A stretch of DNA of 64,000 bases from Rhabditoides inermis (GCA_963966185.1 CAWZYM010000123.1:310001-374000), one strand, 5' to 3'. Positions 1-11,506 are shown, counted from the first letter of the stretch. The notes: generated by a model from the letters alone, not told the origin. Translations and numbers: made by a program.

Positions 1-30
1 TCATTGTAAAACCATATAGTACAAAAACTT

Positions 31-102
31 TGCCACCACCCGGTGTCGAACTCGAGTCTGGCGTATCAACGGGCGCAATCGCTAACCACAACACCACAGC
101 TC
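31..102 (-). repeat. tRNA-like segment (SINE head or degenerate tRNA)
   Basis: Read on the minus strand, this stretch has an A-box-like GTGGTTAGCG and, about 35 bases later, a B-box-like GAGTTCGACACC, the spacing of an internal RNA polymerase III promoter. The acceptor and T stems do not pair properly, so it is not a convincing functional tRNA. A tRNA-derived SINE head or a decayed tRNA fits best. No anticodon call is made. Confidence 0.3.
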
Positions 103-189
103 ACGCGGTCGAGAAGCAAATCGAGAGATATCAGTGCGACCCACAGGCAGTGCCGGAAAATGCACCTCGCTGACTGCCGGGAGCGAAAG

Positions 190-297
190 TGCGCGGGTGA
201 GAGGTTCTAAGGGACCTTTCTTTCAATCGCTTCTTGCGGATTCTAGCGCGCGGGTATTCTTAACACAAACCAACCACCGCTGCGCGTTGGTTGTAAT
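190..297 (+). repeat. Helitron-like element relic (third member of the hairpin-ended group)
   Basis: The segment CGCTTCTTG..ATTCTAGCGCG near 218-250 matches, with few differences, the tail of the elements at 6540-6794 and 60012-60345. It is followed, as in them, by a terminal hairpin (AACCAAC at 268-274 pairing with GTTGGTT at 286-292, loop containing CGCTGCGC) and then TAAT. The stem sequence differs from the other copies while pairing is kept. The element class is inferred from this shared architecture only. Confidence 0.35.
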
Positions 298-895
298 TCA
301 ATCAAATAAACAAATTGAAAACGGTGCTAGTGAGTAGTAAGGGATTAGGATTAAGTGTGGTTTTTTAAACTGTCTTTTTTTTCTGGGAACGTGTGGGATT
401 TCGAGAAGCACTGTCATAATAGCGTCTATCGCATCCAATCAGGAGACGACTATTCAAGCTAATTAGTGAGGCGTATAATAGTGTACGCATTTGGAGTTCG
501 TTTGCGCATGTATCGTTCATAGCATGTAGAGTGTAGAGATTAGAATTCACATATCTTTTTATCAAAAGTGCTAACACCAAAAGATCACGAAAATAATACT
601 TGTGCAGTAGATGTTTAGATGCGCATTCAAATGCAGAAGAATGTTTTTTTAATGTCAACAAACGATTATGTATTTTAGTGATAATGTATTCACTGTTTCA
701 TAGATGAATTTGTTCTGTTTTCACTTTCGCATCGACAGAAAGCACAGCGCTCACACGACCTACTTCCAATCATCGTCTGCTTCTCACCGCACTCCAATTT
801 GCCCTATCCCGCCGCGGGGTATGTGTCACCACTCACTCTCTCACACGTACCTCTCACTGCCAACAACTCCAATTATGTCCCTGGTCTGTTCTCCA

Positions 896-900
896 TATAA
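896..900 (+). promoter_or_regulatory. TATA-like element of the ETS-like gene
   Basis: TATAA lies 36 bases before the proposed ATG at 936, which would put transcription start only about 10 bases before the start codon. The nested paralogue has a similar CATAAG about 35-40 bases before its own ATG. Confidence 0.4.
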
Positions 901-935
901 GGAGGTCATGGAAGGCTGCGCATCACACTCTCACC

Positions 936-2884
936 ATGATTCCTTCCTACTACGACGTCTTCTTCTCGAATTCCTCGCATCGTCCCCACAAGCGCTCTCC
1001 ACTCGAGTTGCATCGACGACAGCTCCTGGCTGTTCTAAAGCGTGAGTGTGCATAAAAGTACAGAAATGAAGACCTTTTTATACCGTAAACGGCTGTTCTG
1101 AAGGTCACTAATGTTACTATACCACTCCCTATTCCAGGCTGCGACTCGAACCCGTGCTTTCAACTGATGCTGGATCTGCTGGGCAATGATGAGTCATCAA
1201 TCGTCTCCTGGCTGGATGCGGAGAAGTTCACGTGCCGACTGACCACCAGACACTTCCAGGATGAGTGGAACAGGAGGAGGAGGGGCGATCAGGTGAGGAT
1301 CCGACTCGCGTCTATCCGGCTATCCTTTCCTCACTGTCCACAAGCCATGGTCACATTTTGATGCTGTTAGAAATAAGTATATCGGAACCTTTCCAGAAGT
1401 CCTTCCACGCGATGGCGCGCAGTTTCTCGGACCTGGAGCATCGCACTGTCGCCGGATTCCACTTCTTCCAGCGAGTGGAGACCGGCGTCTATCGTTTCTT
1501 CCCGGGACGAGACAGGTACTGTAAGCAAGTCATTTATCCGGGATTAACTACTTATTAATGGTTTTATAGGTATTGACATTGTAAAGCTGTAGTAATGTCT
1601 TTGTGTTACAGTATCCCGTACATTCCGGACGAAGCGTTTCCGGTGAAGCAGAGAAGGATGAAGGGCGCGGCGGCTGCTCCCGACCCGGCTCCCCTCCCTG
1701 CTCCCCTTCCCCAGCCAGCGCCTCTCCTGCAGCCAGACCCGATGCAAGTGCAGATGGTGAGTGCAGGGTTGTGGTCTGTCAAATAGGGGATGCAAACTGA
1801 TTTTTCAACTTTGTCAAATCATTTACTATTACTACCAACCATTAAGGCGTGGTTCTACCGGCAGCAGGAGATGCTGAAGAGCCAGCAGCAGTCGCAGCCA
1901 CTCCCTTCCGTCTCCCCGCCAGCCAGGATCTATGGCGGGTTCCACTACACTAATATGCAGGTGCGCGCTTTCTCTCTCCCTCCCTCTTCTCTCTCCCTTT
2001 TCTACTTCATCACCAGTCTAATTGCGATGATGTTTCAGAGGCAGCCATATAGCTCGTTCACTCCCGCGCCAGTTGCTCCCGCATTCACCCCGCAGGTGCG
2101 CTGAAACCGTCACTGGTCCGTTCTCAACCATCGTTTCAGACATCGCCCTACGGCTCTTTCACTCCCGCCCCGATCGAGTCTGCGTATGCGACTCCACTCG
2201 CCTTTCAGTATGCCAATGTGGAGCCGGCGGCTTTCTATGGCGATGAGCAGTCCTCGCCAGAGTGCGCGTACTCGCCGCCTTCTATGCAGGTGAGTACATC
2301 GTTCCACTACTCTCTTTGAAAAATCTCTCTATGTATGAAAACATTTCCCAATGTTTTCAGGTATCCGCCTCTCTCTACGCCTCTCAGCAATCGCCCGAGT
2401 CGGTGTATGAAGAGTCGCAGTGTGGCTCGCAGGTGGGTAGTCTCTCTCTCTCTCTCTTTCCCTCTCATAACCACATGTTCAGTTGAATCCGTCGCTCGTC
2501 TACTCTGACCAGTCGTCTCCCGTGTCGGTGTACGCCAACTCGCCTTCTCAGTCTAACCAGGTGGGTATACTTCTCTCGTTGTCTCTCCCTCTTTCCCTCC
2601 TCTCCCTCTCCTTCTCTCTCTCTACCCTCTCTCTTCCTCATTCACTCTTACCATTGCAGCCCTCCCCCACTCTGTCTGCCGGCGAGTTCATCTCCAGTTT
2701 CCTCGCTGACGAGTCCTTCGAGAAGTTCTCATCTGCCGCCTCCGCATCTGCCCAGAACCCCACAGTCCCAGTCACCTCTCCTTCTCCCCAGGCCATTCCC
2801 CAGTCCCACCCCGCTCCCCTCTCTCTGTCTGTCAAGTCTCCTCCATCCAGTGAGCCTTCGGACGAGGAGGTGTTTGGCTTCTAA
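936..2884 (+). CDS. divergent ETS-domain protein (putative transcription factor), 10 exons, about 406 aa
   Basis: Exons: 936-1041, 1138-1292, 1397-1515, 1612-1756, 1847-1960, 2039-2095, 2140-2289, 2361-2432, 2483-2560, 2660-2884; all phases join. Residues from about 43 to 125 align by eye with an ETS winged helix: FQLMLDLL matches the first-helix pattern LWQFLLELL, then VSWLD, then FQDEWNRRR for the usual LWGxxKNKP part, and GVYRFFPG at the end. In the recognition helix the usual SRALRYYY is replaced by ARSFSDL: the first arginine is kept, the second and the tyrosines are lost. The rest is Pro/Ser/Gln/Tyr-rich low complexity, ending in a conserved tail (AGEFISSFLADE and DEEVFGF) that looks like an activation or docking motif. 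A paralogue with the same first three intron positions lies at 26730-27892 on the other strand. DNA binding is inferred, not shown. Confidence 0.75.
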
Positions 2885-3099
2885 CTGACCCCGGTTTAAT
2901 ATTCAGTCTACTCAATCAATTGCACCCAGCCGGTTTCATTCCCCCCTGTGCTCTGAATGTTTTTTTTTCATAGTTAACTTACCGGTAGTTTCAAAAGATC
3001 GATGTTTCATCCAGTGCCCATCCGGGAAGTGATCTTACTTATTTGTTTGATATGTAATATATTTATTGTATTTAATTAATACCATTGCGTATTCTAATT

Positions 3100-3105
3100 A
3101 ATAAA
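3100..3105 (+). terminator. polyadenylation signal AATAAA
   Basis: Canonical hexamer about 215 bases after the stop codon of the ETS-like gene, in an AT-rich 3' flank; nothing else is recognised between 2885 and 3205. Confidence 0.5.
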
Positions 3106-3209
3106 TTAATATAACCAGTCGATTGTTCATAAAAATGCATGCCAATTTTTGCTCCAGCGATAATTAAAGCATGTGTTTGAAAACAAACACAAAAACAAAT
3201 ACTAGCCCT

Positions 3210-3545
3210 GAATCGAAACCACTACGGCTTCAGATTGGTTAGAATAGGTGTGACACCTCCACTTATGTGGAAAAAGGATAGAGGTGACCTACATACTGAT
3301 AAACACAAAAATACAAAACATATATCAAGACCACTATGGCTTCGTATTCACTAGAATATAGGCTTGACACCTCCACTCTTGTGGATATACTGACAAATAC
3401 CAAAAAATACTAGACATAAGCATATAAACCACTACGGCTTTAGATTCGACAGAATAGGCATGACACCCCGCTCCTGTGTATGTGAGAGATACCTAACACT
3501 ATATACTAACAAAAAATACAAAACATGAATATCAACCACTACGGC
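3210..3545 (-). repeat. degenerate tandem copies of the ET-module gene's last coding segment
   Basis: The end of the last exon (minus strand, SSGGVTPTFSNLKP then TAG, 3539-3590) is repeated three more times downstream, starting near 3217, 3331 and 3426, at a spacing of about 95-114 bp with similar AAAATACAAAACAT spacers. The outermost copy still reads ISGGVTPILTNLKP-stop. The middle copies have single-base indels; one still reads GVMPILSNLKP-stop in a shifted frame. These are decayed duplicates of the terminal exon end. Confidence 0.75.
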
Positions 3546-4425
3546 TTGAGATTGGAGAATGTGGGAGTGACTCCTCCACTGCTGTGAATGGAGGCGAGTG
3601 CCGTGGCCACACTCTCATTGCAGAACGGATCCGAGCAGAGGTAGTGCACCACGTTGTAGTGGTCGATCAGGCCCGGCTGGAAAGGAGGCTCTCTCTCCCT
3701 CTCTCTTTCTCTCTCTCCCTCACTCTCTATCTGTCTCTCTCTCTCTCTATATGTCATGGAAAAACGACAAGAGAGTGAGAGACAAACAGACGAATAGCTC
3801 ACCACAGTCTTTCCGTCTGCGTGTGTCTCGTTGACAGAAAGACAGCCTCTTCTCAGGATATCGTACTCTTCGCGATTCTGAAAGTAGCCACTGTAATCAA
3901 ATATCGTGTCCCTTTGAGAAGTGTTGCTTCTCTCTCGCTCTCTGCATGATATAGACAGAGAGAGAAAGGAGAGAGAGAAAGAGAGAGAGGGAGAGAGCGA
4001 GAGAGAGGGATAGAGAGAGAGAGGGATAGAGAGAGGGAGAGAGAGAGACGCACCTTGATGGGAAAGTAGTACCCGTCTATGCCCATCTCGAATATCGATC
4101 GTGTATACGTGAGCACACAGAACTGCCCCAGACAAGTGTCCTGCAAAATCAATTCGAGATTTCGAAAGCAGCAATCAGCCTTTCAAAAAAAATCAAAAAA
4201 AATCGCTCGACTACAACCTTACTAAAAACGCGACCAAATCCCGATGCCATTTTGATACGGCTAACCAACTACGATCTTGTCGAATCATATCAAACATTGT
4301 TGTAGATAAATATAATAATAATAAAACAAATTAAACCCACTCCCCAGTCCATACTGCATTCCACTGTGCCCGGCTGCACTGGATAGGGTAGGATTTCTTT
4401 ATTGCACAGAGTCTGCAACCATCTC

Positions 4426-4468
<43 letters not shown>

Positions 4469-4566
4469 TTCTCTCTTTCTCTCTTTCCCTTTCCCTCCCT
4501 CTCTTCCTATTCCTCTCTCTCTCTCTCCCTCTCTCTCTCCTCTTCTCTCTCTCCCTTTCCCTCTCT

Positions 4567-4622
<56 letters not shown>

Positions 4623-4979
4623 CCGTGTTGCATCTACAGTTCGTGGCGCTCGTTGAGAGCTGTCCGTAAGTCCACTGAAACCAAACCACATTTCAATACT
4701 CTTTCGATGAACCACCCTGAATCCCGTACTTATCATTCATTTGTATCTTAAATCAGAATCAATATTTTTATCTAAAGTCAAGTAGCACTTTACAAATATG
4801 TGAATAAAGCTCATAATATGCATGTCAAGATAGCTAGTGAATAGCTAATGAATAATATACGAATATGCCTCTCACATTATAGCAGCCGTTCATGTGCAGC
4901 ACGAGGTCGTCCTCGATAAGGGGCGCACGAGGGTTGTCATTACAGGCACGACGCATCTTCGTCTTGCCCTGGGGAGAGA

Positions 4980-5038
<59 letters not shown>

Positions 5039-5311
5039 CCTCTCTCTCTCTCTCTCTCCATATAAGGAATGGTCATTCGACATTCAAACTACCAAGTCTA
5101 ATGGCATAGGACAAGAAGGAGAGAGAGGGGGGAGAGGGTAGAGGGAGGGAGAGAAGCGGGAGAGAGAACATACATCATAGTACAGTGCCACATGAGTGTG
5201 GCATCCGTCGGTGGACTGGCAGGTGGCGGGCGGCGGCCGGTGCTCCACGCTCTCGTTGTACCGCGGAGGGGAGAAGTTCACCCAGGCCAGACACTTGATC
5301 TGCAAGGAGAA

Positions 5312-5354
<43 letters not shown>

Positions 5355-5897
5355 GTCTATCCCGAAACCCACCTTTTTCATCAGCGGCACCTTCTTGATC
5401 TTCTTGTAGTTGTTGCATTTGGTTGTGCTTCAAGTTTTTTCATTATCTCCCTACATCTCTCGATTTCTCTTGCTCTCTCGCGAGCGCCATAGAATAGTTT
5501 ACTCGATTACTAGTTAAGATAGCCTACACAAATATAACAGTAGTAGTAGTACGAGTGCAATCACTGCTCTCTGCCATTCCACTCACTTGCACACACACGC
5601 GTATATCTCTGTTTTCCGGGGCGTAGAGCAGCTTACGACTTTCGGATAAACTCCCAGGTTCACATCTTTCATCGAGCCGTTTCCGCAACTCTGCAACAAC
5701 GAAAATGTTCGAAACTTTCTAAACACAAAAAAACACAGATTTTTATTTTGCTAGATTCCAAATACTAAACAACACTCACCATCTCCAGCTTCAAGTCATA
5801 GACGTGTCTCTCATTATAGTCCAGCCGACAATAGTCCCCTTCACACAGAGAGGACGCATTCGGAGCCGGTCGATCGATATTGTCGGCGTACTTGTCA
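3539..5897 (-). CDS. secreted protein with three ET-like cysteine modules (5' end missing), at least 305 aa
   Basis: Exons on the minus strand: 5897-5780, 5690-5587, 5427-5373, 5299-5174, 4968-4876, 4674-4624, 4412-4341, 4140-4054, 3877-3803, 3676-3539; all phases are consistent. The protein shows three rounds of a cysteine pattern: CxGDYC..SCGNG..C..CVC..KCN; CLAW..CxSxDGC..RRAC..GCY..CRC..LCN; CSMD..CLGQFC..RRGC..LCSDPFCN. This resembles the nematode ET module (Pfam family of disulfide-rich extracellular domains of unknown function). The first recognised exon begins in mid-codon, so at least one upstream exon, expected to carry the signal peptide, is absent or unrecognised; a foldback element lies directly upstream. 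Long CT tracts occupy several introns. Role unknown, probably extracellular. Confidence 0.7.
3691..5060. repeat. CT/GA microsatellites in the ET-module gene introns
   Basis: Near-pure CT or GA tracts at about 3691-3750, 3953-4050, 4431-4618 (the longest) and 4980-5060, each inside an intron and usually ending close to a splice site. Similar tracts follow at 5317-5352 and 6093-6152. Confidence 0.9.
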
Positions 5898-5949
5898 CTG
5901 TGAAATGAAGTTTTATTCAGGAAGATAGTTGGGGCCTCTGTGCATTTAA

Positions 5950-6088
5950 CAACAGAAATGAAGAGAAATTCAACAAAAGCACATGTATTATCTGTTAAAA
6001 AGTACTTGCGTAAAGATATTAAGTCTGTCTTGACCCAATTCAACAAAAGCGCATGCATAAAACGTTTACAAATACTAACACAAACCTG

Positions 6089-6152
<64 letters not shown>

Positions 6153-6362
6153 AATATGGACGTATGACGTTATTCATTTGTATTGTTATATTTCATCTGT
6201 TAGTGTCCACTGTCCGTTATGCGCAGGTTTGTGTTAGTATTTGTAAACGTTTTATGCATGCGCTTTTGTTGAATTGGGTCAAGACAAACTAAATATCTTT
6301 ACGCAAGTACTTTTTAACAGATAATACATGTGCTATTGTTGAATTTCATAGAAATTTCTTCT
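5950..6362. mobile_element. foldback MITE, copy FB1
   Basis: Two arms of about 130 bp are inverted copies of each other (about 5964-6092 and 6221-6355), separated by a CT microsatellite and a short spacer. They carry the family core TTCAACAAAAGCGCATGCAT. The same architecture recurs at 50111, 54161 and 63311. No coding capacity. Confidence 0.8.
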
Positions 6363-6539
6363 CTTACTGATTCCCAAGCTCTGTCGTTAATTAGTACGCA
6401 CAGAACTATTATGTGACACATTTTATGATGTGACGCACAATGTTGCGTGTATATGTAACTATATTTTCTTGGTATTGTATAAAAAAACAATTTTAATCGA
6501 CACTTCTCTGAATTTCGGTCGCCGTGGTGTAAGTGCATG

Positions 6540-6794
6540 TCTGCGCTCTCTGCCGACAGCGTGCTCTCTCGCGATTTCTCTGCGCGCCCTGCCCGCCTGC
6601 CGGGAGAGAGAGCTAGCCAGAGTGACGGGAACCAATCAATTAGTGATCTGGCCTACGGAACCGTGCGAATCTAACTAACATAAATTGGATGAGTTCGCAT
6701 TCCTGCTAACATGATTTTTGGATATCGCTTCTTGAAAATTCTGGCGCGAGCCCTATCCTAAGCCAAAAGAGAGGGCGCTGCGCGCCCTCTCTAA
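6540..6794 (+). mobile_element. Helitron-like non-autonomous element, family 1 copy 1
   Basis: The sequence matches, in opposite orientation, the segment 60012-60345; similarity stops sharply after the terminal CTAA at 6791-6794. The end is a hairpin of about 11 bp (AGAGAGGGCGC / GCGCCCTCTCT). Hairpin plus CTRR followed by host T is the Helitron-type 3' terminus; that assignment is inference. The 5' boundary is approximate. Confidence 0.5.
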
Positions 6795-6799
6795 TACTT

Positions 6800-6949
6800 A
6801 TTTTCCGTGCGGGACCACACACCGGGCAGTCGATGAAAATGATCTCGCAAGCTGCAATTCTGAAAGCGCATGCTCAATTCTGGACGGAATGGGAAGGGTA
6901 CGAGATAATTTTCACCGACTGCTCGGTGTGTGGTCCCGCATGGAAAATG
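6800..6949. mobile_element. small foldback MITE (about 150 bp)
   Basis: Inverted arms of about 49 bp (6800-6848 and 6901-6949), roughly 90% identical, both containing GCGGGACCACACACCG, with a 52-bp loop. It abuts the end of the Helitron-like element. The remaining DNA up to 7775 is AT-rich with no gene recognised. Confidence 0.7.
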
Positions 6950-7775
6950 AATATCTTCATTTCTGTAGTCAAATGTACAATGCTACTCCTCTGAAGAAAA
7001 CATACACATTTTTTTGATAATGAATATAAACTGAATCTCACGTCCAGATAATTTCTCGAAAGCATTTGATGGAAGACGTGTGTGAAGCGCAGACAATGAG
7101 AAGCCACAAATCGATACGCATGTTGTTAGGAGTAGTAGACGTATGTGGAAGGCAGTTAATCAGAAATAAATATATACACCTGCTTAATGGATACAAAGCC
7201 TGTACTCTAAAATATACTTTTTGGGTTGAACGTTACATGGCCAGGTGATTTAGAGCAAAAACGCGGTTGAAATGGCATTTTCACATGACATTCCCGACAA
7301 ATGAGAATATTTTAATGTCAACGCATTTAATTTCTTCATTCATGTCACCTGGTCAAAGAACATCTGGCTGGAACACATTCTTATCACCCTGAATCTTAAT
7401 GTGAGTTGTTTTTTTTTTTAAATTTCGTCCTGGCCCTTATATTTTTAAGTAGTTTTCATTTGAATATGAATAAATAAGATATAAAATACTCACTAACTGA
7501 AGAGACTGAAGTAATGACCATTAGATAAGCCAACTGTATTTTTTCTTCTCATATCGCAAACTTTATGATTTCGCGCCGACAGGCCCATATCGGTTTTGAA
7601 TTTGTTAAGATTACAGTAAGTACTGCGTAAGCTGACTATTTAATAGTTATTTCTATACCGTCGCTTCTGTCACATTGTTTTGCAGCAAGTAACTAGTGTA
7701 AATGTATCTATTTTACGCACTTCGCACTTCAGTTAAAGTTATTTTCAATTATCATTATCAGATTGTTTACAGGGT

Positions 7776-10314
7776 ATGGTTGACGTCTCTTTTCCAAATC
7801 TTCTAGAAAATGCAAAAGTCTATGACGACAACTACTTTGACGAATACTATTACTACGACGATATCGACCACTTTTGGTACGAAGATTTCTACTACTACGA
7901 ATGCTTGGGAATATGGCGGAAGGACTTCGAAACCGAGTATTGGGTCTACAAGCACACTCCCTGGTATCACTACTTTTACACGACGGTCTATTGCCTCATT
8001 CCAATCATCGGACTGCCACTGTACTTTGCTGTGCTATTTGTGAGTCATGTTACAGTCACTCGAGTAGAACCAGCAAGTACTGTCGTTTCCGGGGGTACAC
8101 AGTTTCTGGGATGACATCTTGCAGACCATCAAAACAACCAGGACTCGTTGGGAGAACTCTGCCTATCGTCTCATGTTCCACATTGGTCTGGCTGACTGCT
8201 GTCTCTTGTGCATCCATCTATACACCGCTCTATCTACCGTATTCTATCAACGCTTCTGTGACGACAAATGCTTTCATGTATGTAAAAATAACATGACCAA
8301 CATAATATTATAATTCAGCTGATCGGTGGACTTTACATGGGCATGTATTACGGTACGATGGTTCTGTTTTATGTGCTGTGTATTCAACGCATCATCCTCA
8401 CGTCGTTCGAAACTTCTAGGGCAGCACAGTACATCACAATGAAATACATGAATGTGAGTCATAGTGGAATGTAGAAAAGCAGCCAGGCAACATATCAATT
8501 AATCATTCAGGTGTACACGATTATTGGATGGATTCTGGTGGTTGTTGGTTTCTTAGGGCATACGGTACCGTATAATTCACATATGACATACGAAGTTAGT
8601 TTTTGCATGTTCAAGATTCTTTCGTTATTAGGGCTACTTGTAACTAACGGTAGTATCTCTCTCATTCAGTCATGAATAAACAATAATAGTAATTCTCTTC
8701 TATGTTACGAGATTAACTCAAAATGATTACAATGATTGTTAGTTGTTATCTAATCGATTGACTGAAACGCTCTGTTCGAAACACCCTATTTACCACTCTT
8801 CTATCGCGCCACAACGCTTGACTTTCAATAGGATGACTAAAATATTGAGCGTGGTTAGGAAATACTAAGCACTCGCAGAAAACTCGAGCGAGTGTTTGTC
8901 CTTCTTCTTTGAAAAATAACCTATTTCAGATCATGCGCTATGATTGGGTGCTCGCATTCGGGAACACGGCGAGGATCGAGCGAGCCGCGAACATGATGCA
9001 CATGGTGCGACAGATCATGTCATACGTCACCACCGTTCTCTCTCTCGTCAGCTTTCTCGTTATCGCGTGGCAGTTCGCCAAACAGGTGTTTTCGATCCAC
9101 TTTATACTTGTATATGATGTGAGTCAATCAGAAACTCGCGAAAGCTACGCAAGGCGGAACCGAGTTCATCATCACTATGCAGGTATATGTGGTAGACCAG
9201 TGGGAAAGATCAGAGAAGTCAGCTGTCAAGAACAGCGATCTAAACTAGGGATGTCAAGTGGGCGGAGCTTTGATGGCACAAATATGCGGCATCTTCCCGC
9301 GCTAAACGGAATACACCATTCGACGCGCCGTAAAAAGTTGAATCTAGTAGTGCCTTCCTTTTGGCGCTGGACCGTGTCATAACCTATTATTTTTGACAAA
9401 AATTGATTTGATCCTATGAAAATGACGTCAAAAAGGGGCGTGGCTTAGCCTTTCTCTGTGAAGTTGTGTGCCGCGCGCGCTCTCAAACCGCGCGCTTTCG
9501 ATGCGCGTAACGCGTAAATGAAAGAAAACAACTAATTAAAATGATACTATTTCAAAACTCCATATAATTTACTTCATTTTGATATACAGTAAGCACACAT
9601 CCGTAACACTTGAAAATTCCCCTTGACATCCCTAATCTAAACCTCTAAACAAGAGAATCACACCGTTAGACCTTATTCGAGCTGCAAGCTAGCTAGATAT
9701 GGCGCAGGCTATACCAGTATGAACCAAGTTATATATTTCTTCAGATATTCGGTTTTGTGTTCTTCAAACTTGTTGGAGAACTGTTCGGGTATATGGGAGT
9801 GTTCGACTACGATGCGACTGTGAACAAAGCGTTCCGGGAGGCGGGCAACATTCACTACTACGGTATTCGACAGATCCACACCGAACTCTATGCCGCCATG
9901 CATCCCATACTATACATCGCGTTCAACAGGTAACATTTTTCTATTAAAAGTATTATAGACTTACTTCAACGTTAATTCAAACACGTAAACTCGCAATCAA
10001 ACCCCGCCTCTCTCTCTCTCTTTTTTTTTCTTATGGTCAGAGACGCGGAAAAAGTCCTATAACAGATCCACTAACGCCGGCTGCTGGGCACATAACCAAG
10101 CTAACTTGGTTGTGACTATATCTTTTCAACTGAACAGTTACTTATTCTGACTATATGTTTCAGTCGCCTGCGCGCGACAGTCATCCAGCGGGTGCTGGGC
10201 AGAGGGCCGCAGAAGGGCAAGCAGACCACGTCGAACAAGGGATCCAGCAAGCCGCAGACCAAGTCCACCACACTCACCACCTCCAAGAAATCCACCACGA
10301 CCAAGACGACGTGA
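7776..10314 (+). CDS. serpentine-type 7TM receptor (nematode chemoreceptor-like), 390 aa
   Basis: Exons: 7776-8039, 8125-8277, 8319-8453, 8511-8639, 8930-9085, 9745-9929, 10164-10314; phases join and the frame ends at TGA. Seven hydrophobic segments are visible: CLIPIIGLPLYFAVLF (TM1), the HIGLADCCLLCI region (TM2), GMYYGTMVLFYVLC (TM3) followed by IQRIILTSF at the DRY position, TIIGWILVVVGFLG (TM4), the ILSLLGLL region (TM5), YVTTVLSLVSFLVIAW (TM6) and a last segment ending HPILYIAFN in place of NPxxY. This is a rhodopsin-like fold, closest in style to nematode serpentine families such as Srt; subfamily uncertain. The N-terminus is extremely Tyr/Asp/Glu-rich (residues 16-42) and the C-tail is Lys/Ser/Thr-rich. 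Likely plasma membrane, ligand unknown. The 5th intron holds a hAT-type MITE. Confidence 0.75.
9246..9634. mobile_element. hAT-type MITE, 389 bp, with 8-bp target duplication
   Basis: Terminal inverted repeats TAGGGATGTCAAG / CTTGACATCCCTA are flanked by a perfect 8-bp duplication ATCTAAAC (9238-9245 and 9635-9642). An 8-bp duplication points to the hAT superfamily. There is no transposase. It sits in an intron of the 7TM gene. Confidence 0.88.
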
Positions 10315-10680
10315 GGCGGTTTCTTACACCTTTTTCAGAGTTCCAGTGAACACCTATAGTGTATAAAGTGATAGTGATTGAGCGAATCTGCAGATTCTCG
10401 AAGACAATCCGAGCAAGTTCCCGTACACAGTTGCGGGAGCGCTTGCCAAAAAGTGGTTTCATCAATTATCATCTCATATGTACCACAGTGAAGCGCGTGA
10501 GCACGAACTGACGTCAAAAAAGTATAATTGGCGATTGGGCCTAAAACTGCGAAAGACCGACTACGAGAACGAGAGGCAAACTTCAAAGCATTTCTCGGAC
10601 TCCCTCGGTGTGTACTGGTTATAAGTGGAAACAATCCAAGCTGAACACACGTTTTATCTACTATTTTCATGAGAAAAGTT
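10315..10680. other. intergenic stretch with nothing recognised
   Basis: Between the stops of two convergent genes (7TM receptor and small secreted protein). No open frame of note, no repeat and no clear polyadenylation hexamer stands out. Confidence 0.5.
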
Positions 10681-11451
10681 TCAATGAGCTGCAGTTGTGT
10701 TTTCGGCAGAAGACAAAGAGCTGAGGAAGCTCGCTATGTAGGCTCCGAGTTTCTCCTGGAAAATGAGATCATTTATTTATTTCTCTCTCCTCTCTCTCTC
10801 TCCCCTCTCTCTCCTCTATCTCTCTCTCCCTCTCTCTCCTCTCCCTCTGTCTCTCTCACCCGTATCTCCATTGGCTGTCTATCCAGTAGTGCCATCAGCT
10901 CCGTAGTACGCTCTTCCAAAGTGTATGTGGGTTTCTGGAAGCAAACATGTTCTGGAAACATTTTGAGTTCATAAAAACTTGCAAACCTCAATCATATGCA
11001 TATGAGCATGAGCGAAATGTTAAGGACTTATGGATGGAGAAAGGAAACGCAATTTTCCGTGATGCAACCCAGTTTTTCAGCCAATGCGAAATTCGAATGC
11101 TCTTTGCCGACCGATGTAACAAACACACTGGTACAAACGTTACCCTGAAGAGAGGATACTGCTAGGACCATAGGAGACTATGTAACCTCTCACAACTCGC
11201 AACTCGCAACCCACCCTCATTATACCGATCAGCTCGTTCATGGCGTTCGGATCGACGGTCATCGAAGACTGGGGGGTGGTCAATACATACATGTTGAGCA
11301 GGTCGAGCATGGAGTGGCGCTTCGGAGTCACGGTGTCTGTAATTCACGTTCAACGGAAAGAGAGAGAGGTGATAAAGAGAGATAGGTGATAAAGAGAGAG
11401 AGAGAGAGAGAGGGGGAGGGAGGGAGAGAGAGAAGGAGGGAGGGACAGACA

Positions 11452-11506
<55 letters not shown>

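Noticed and set aside
31..102. Functional tRNA gene
   Set aside because: Box-like motifs are present but acceptor and T stems do not pair.
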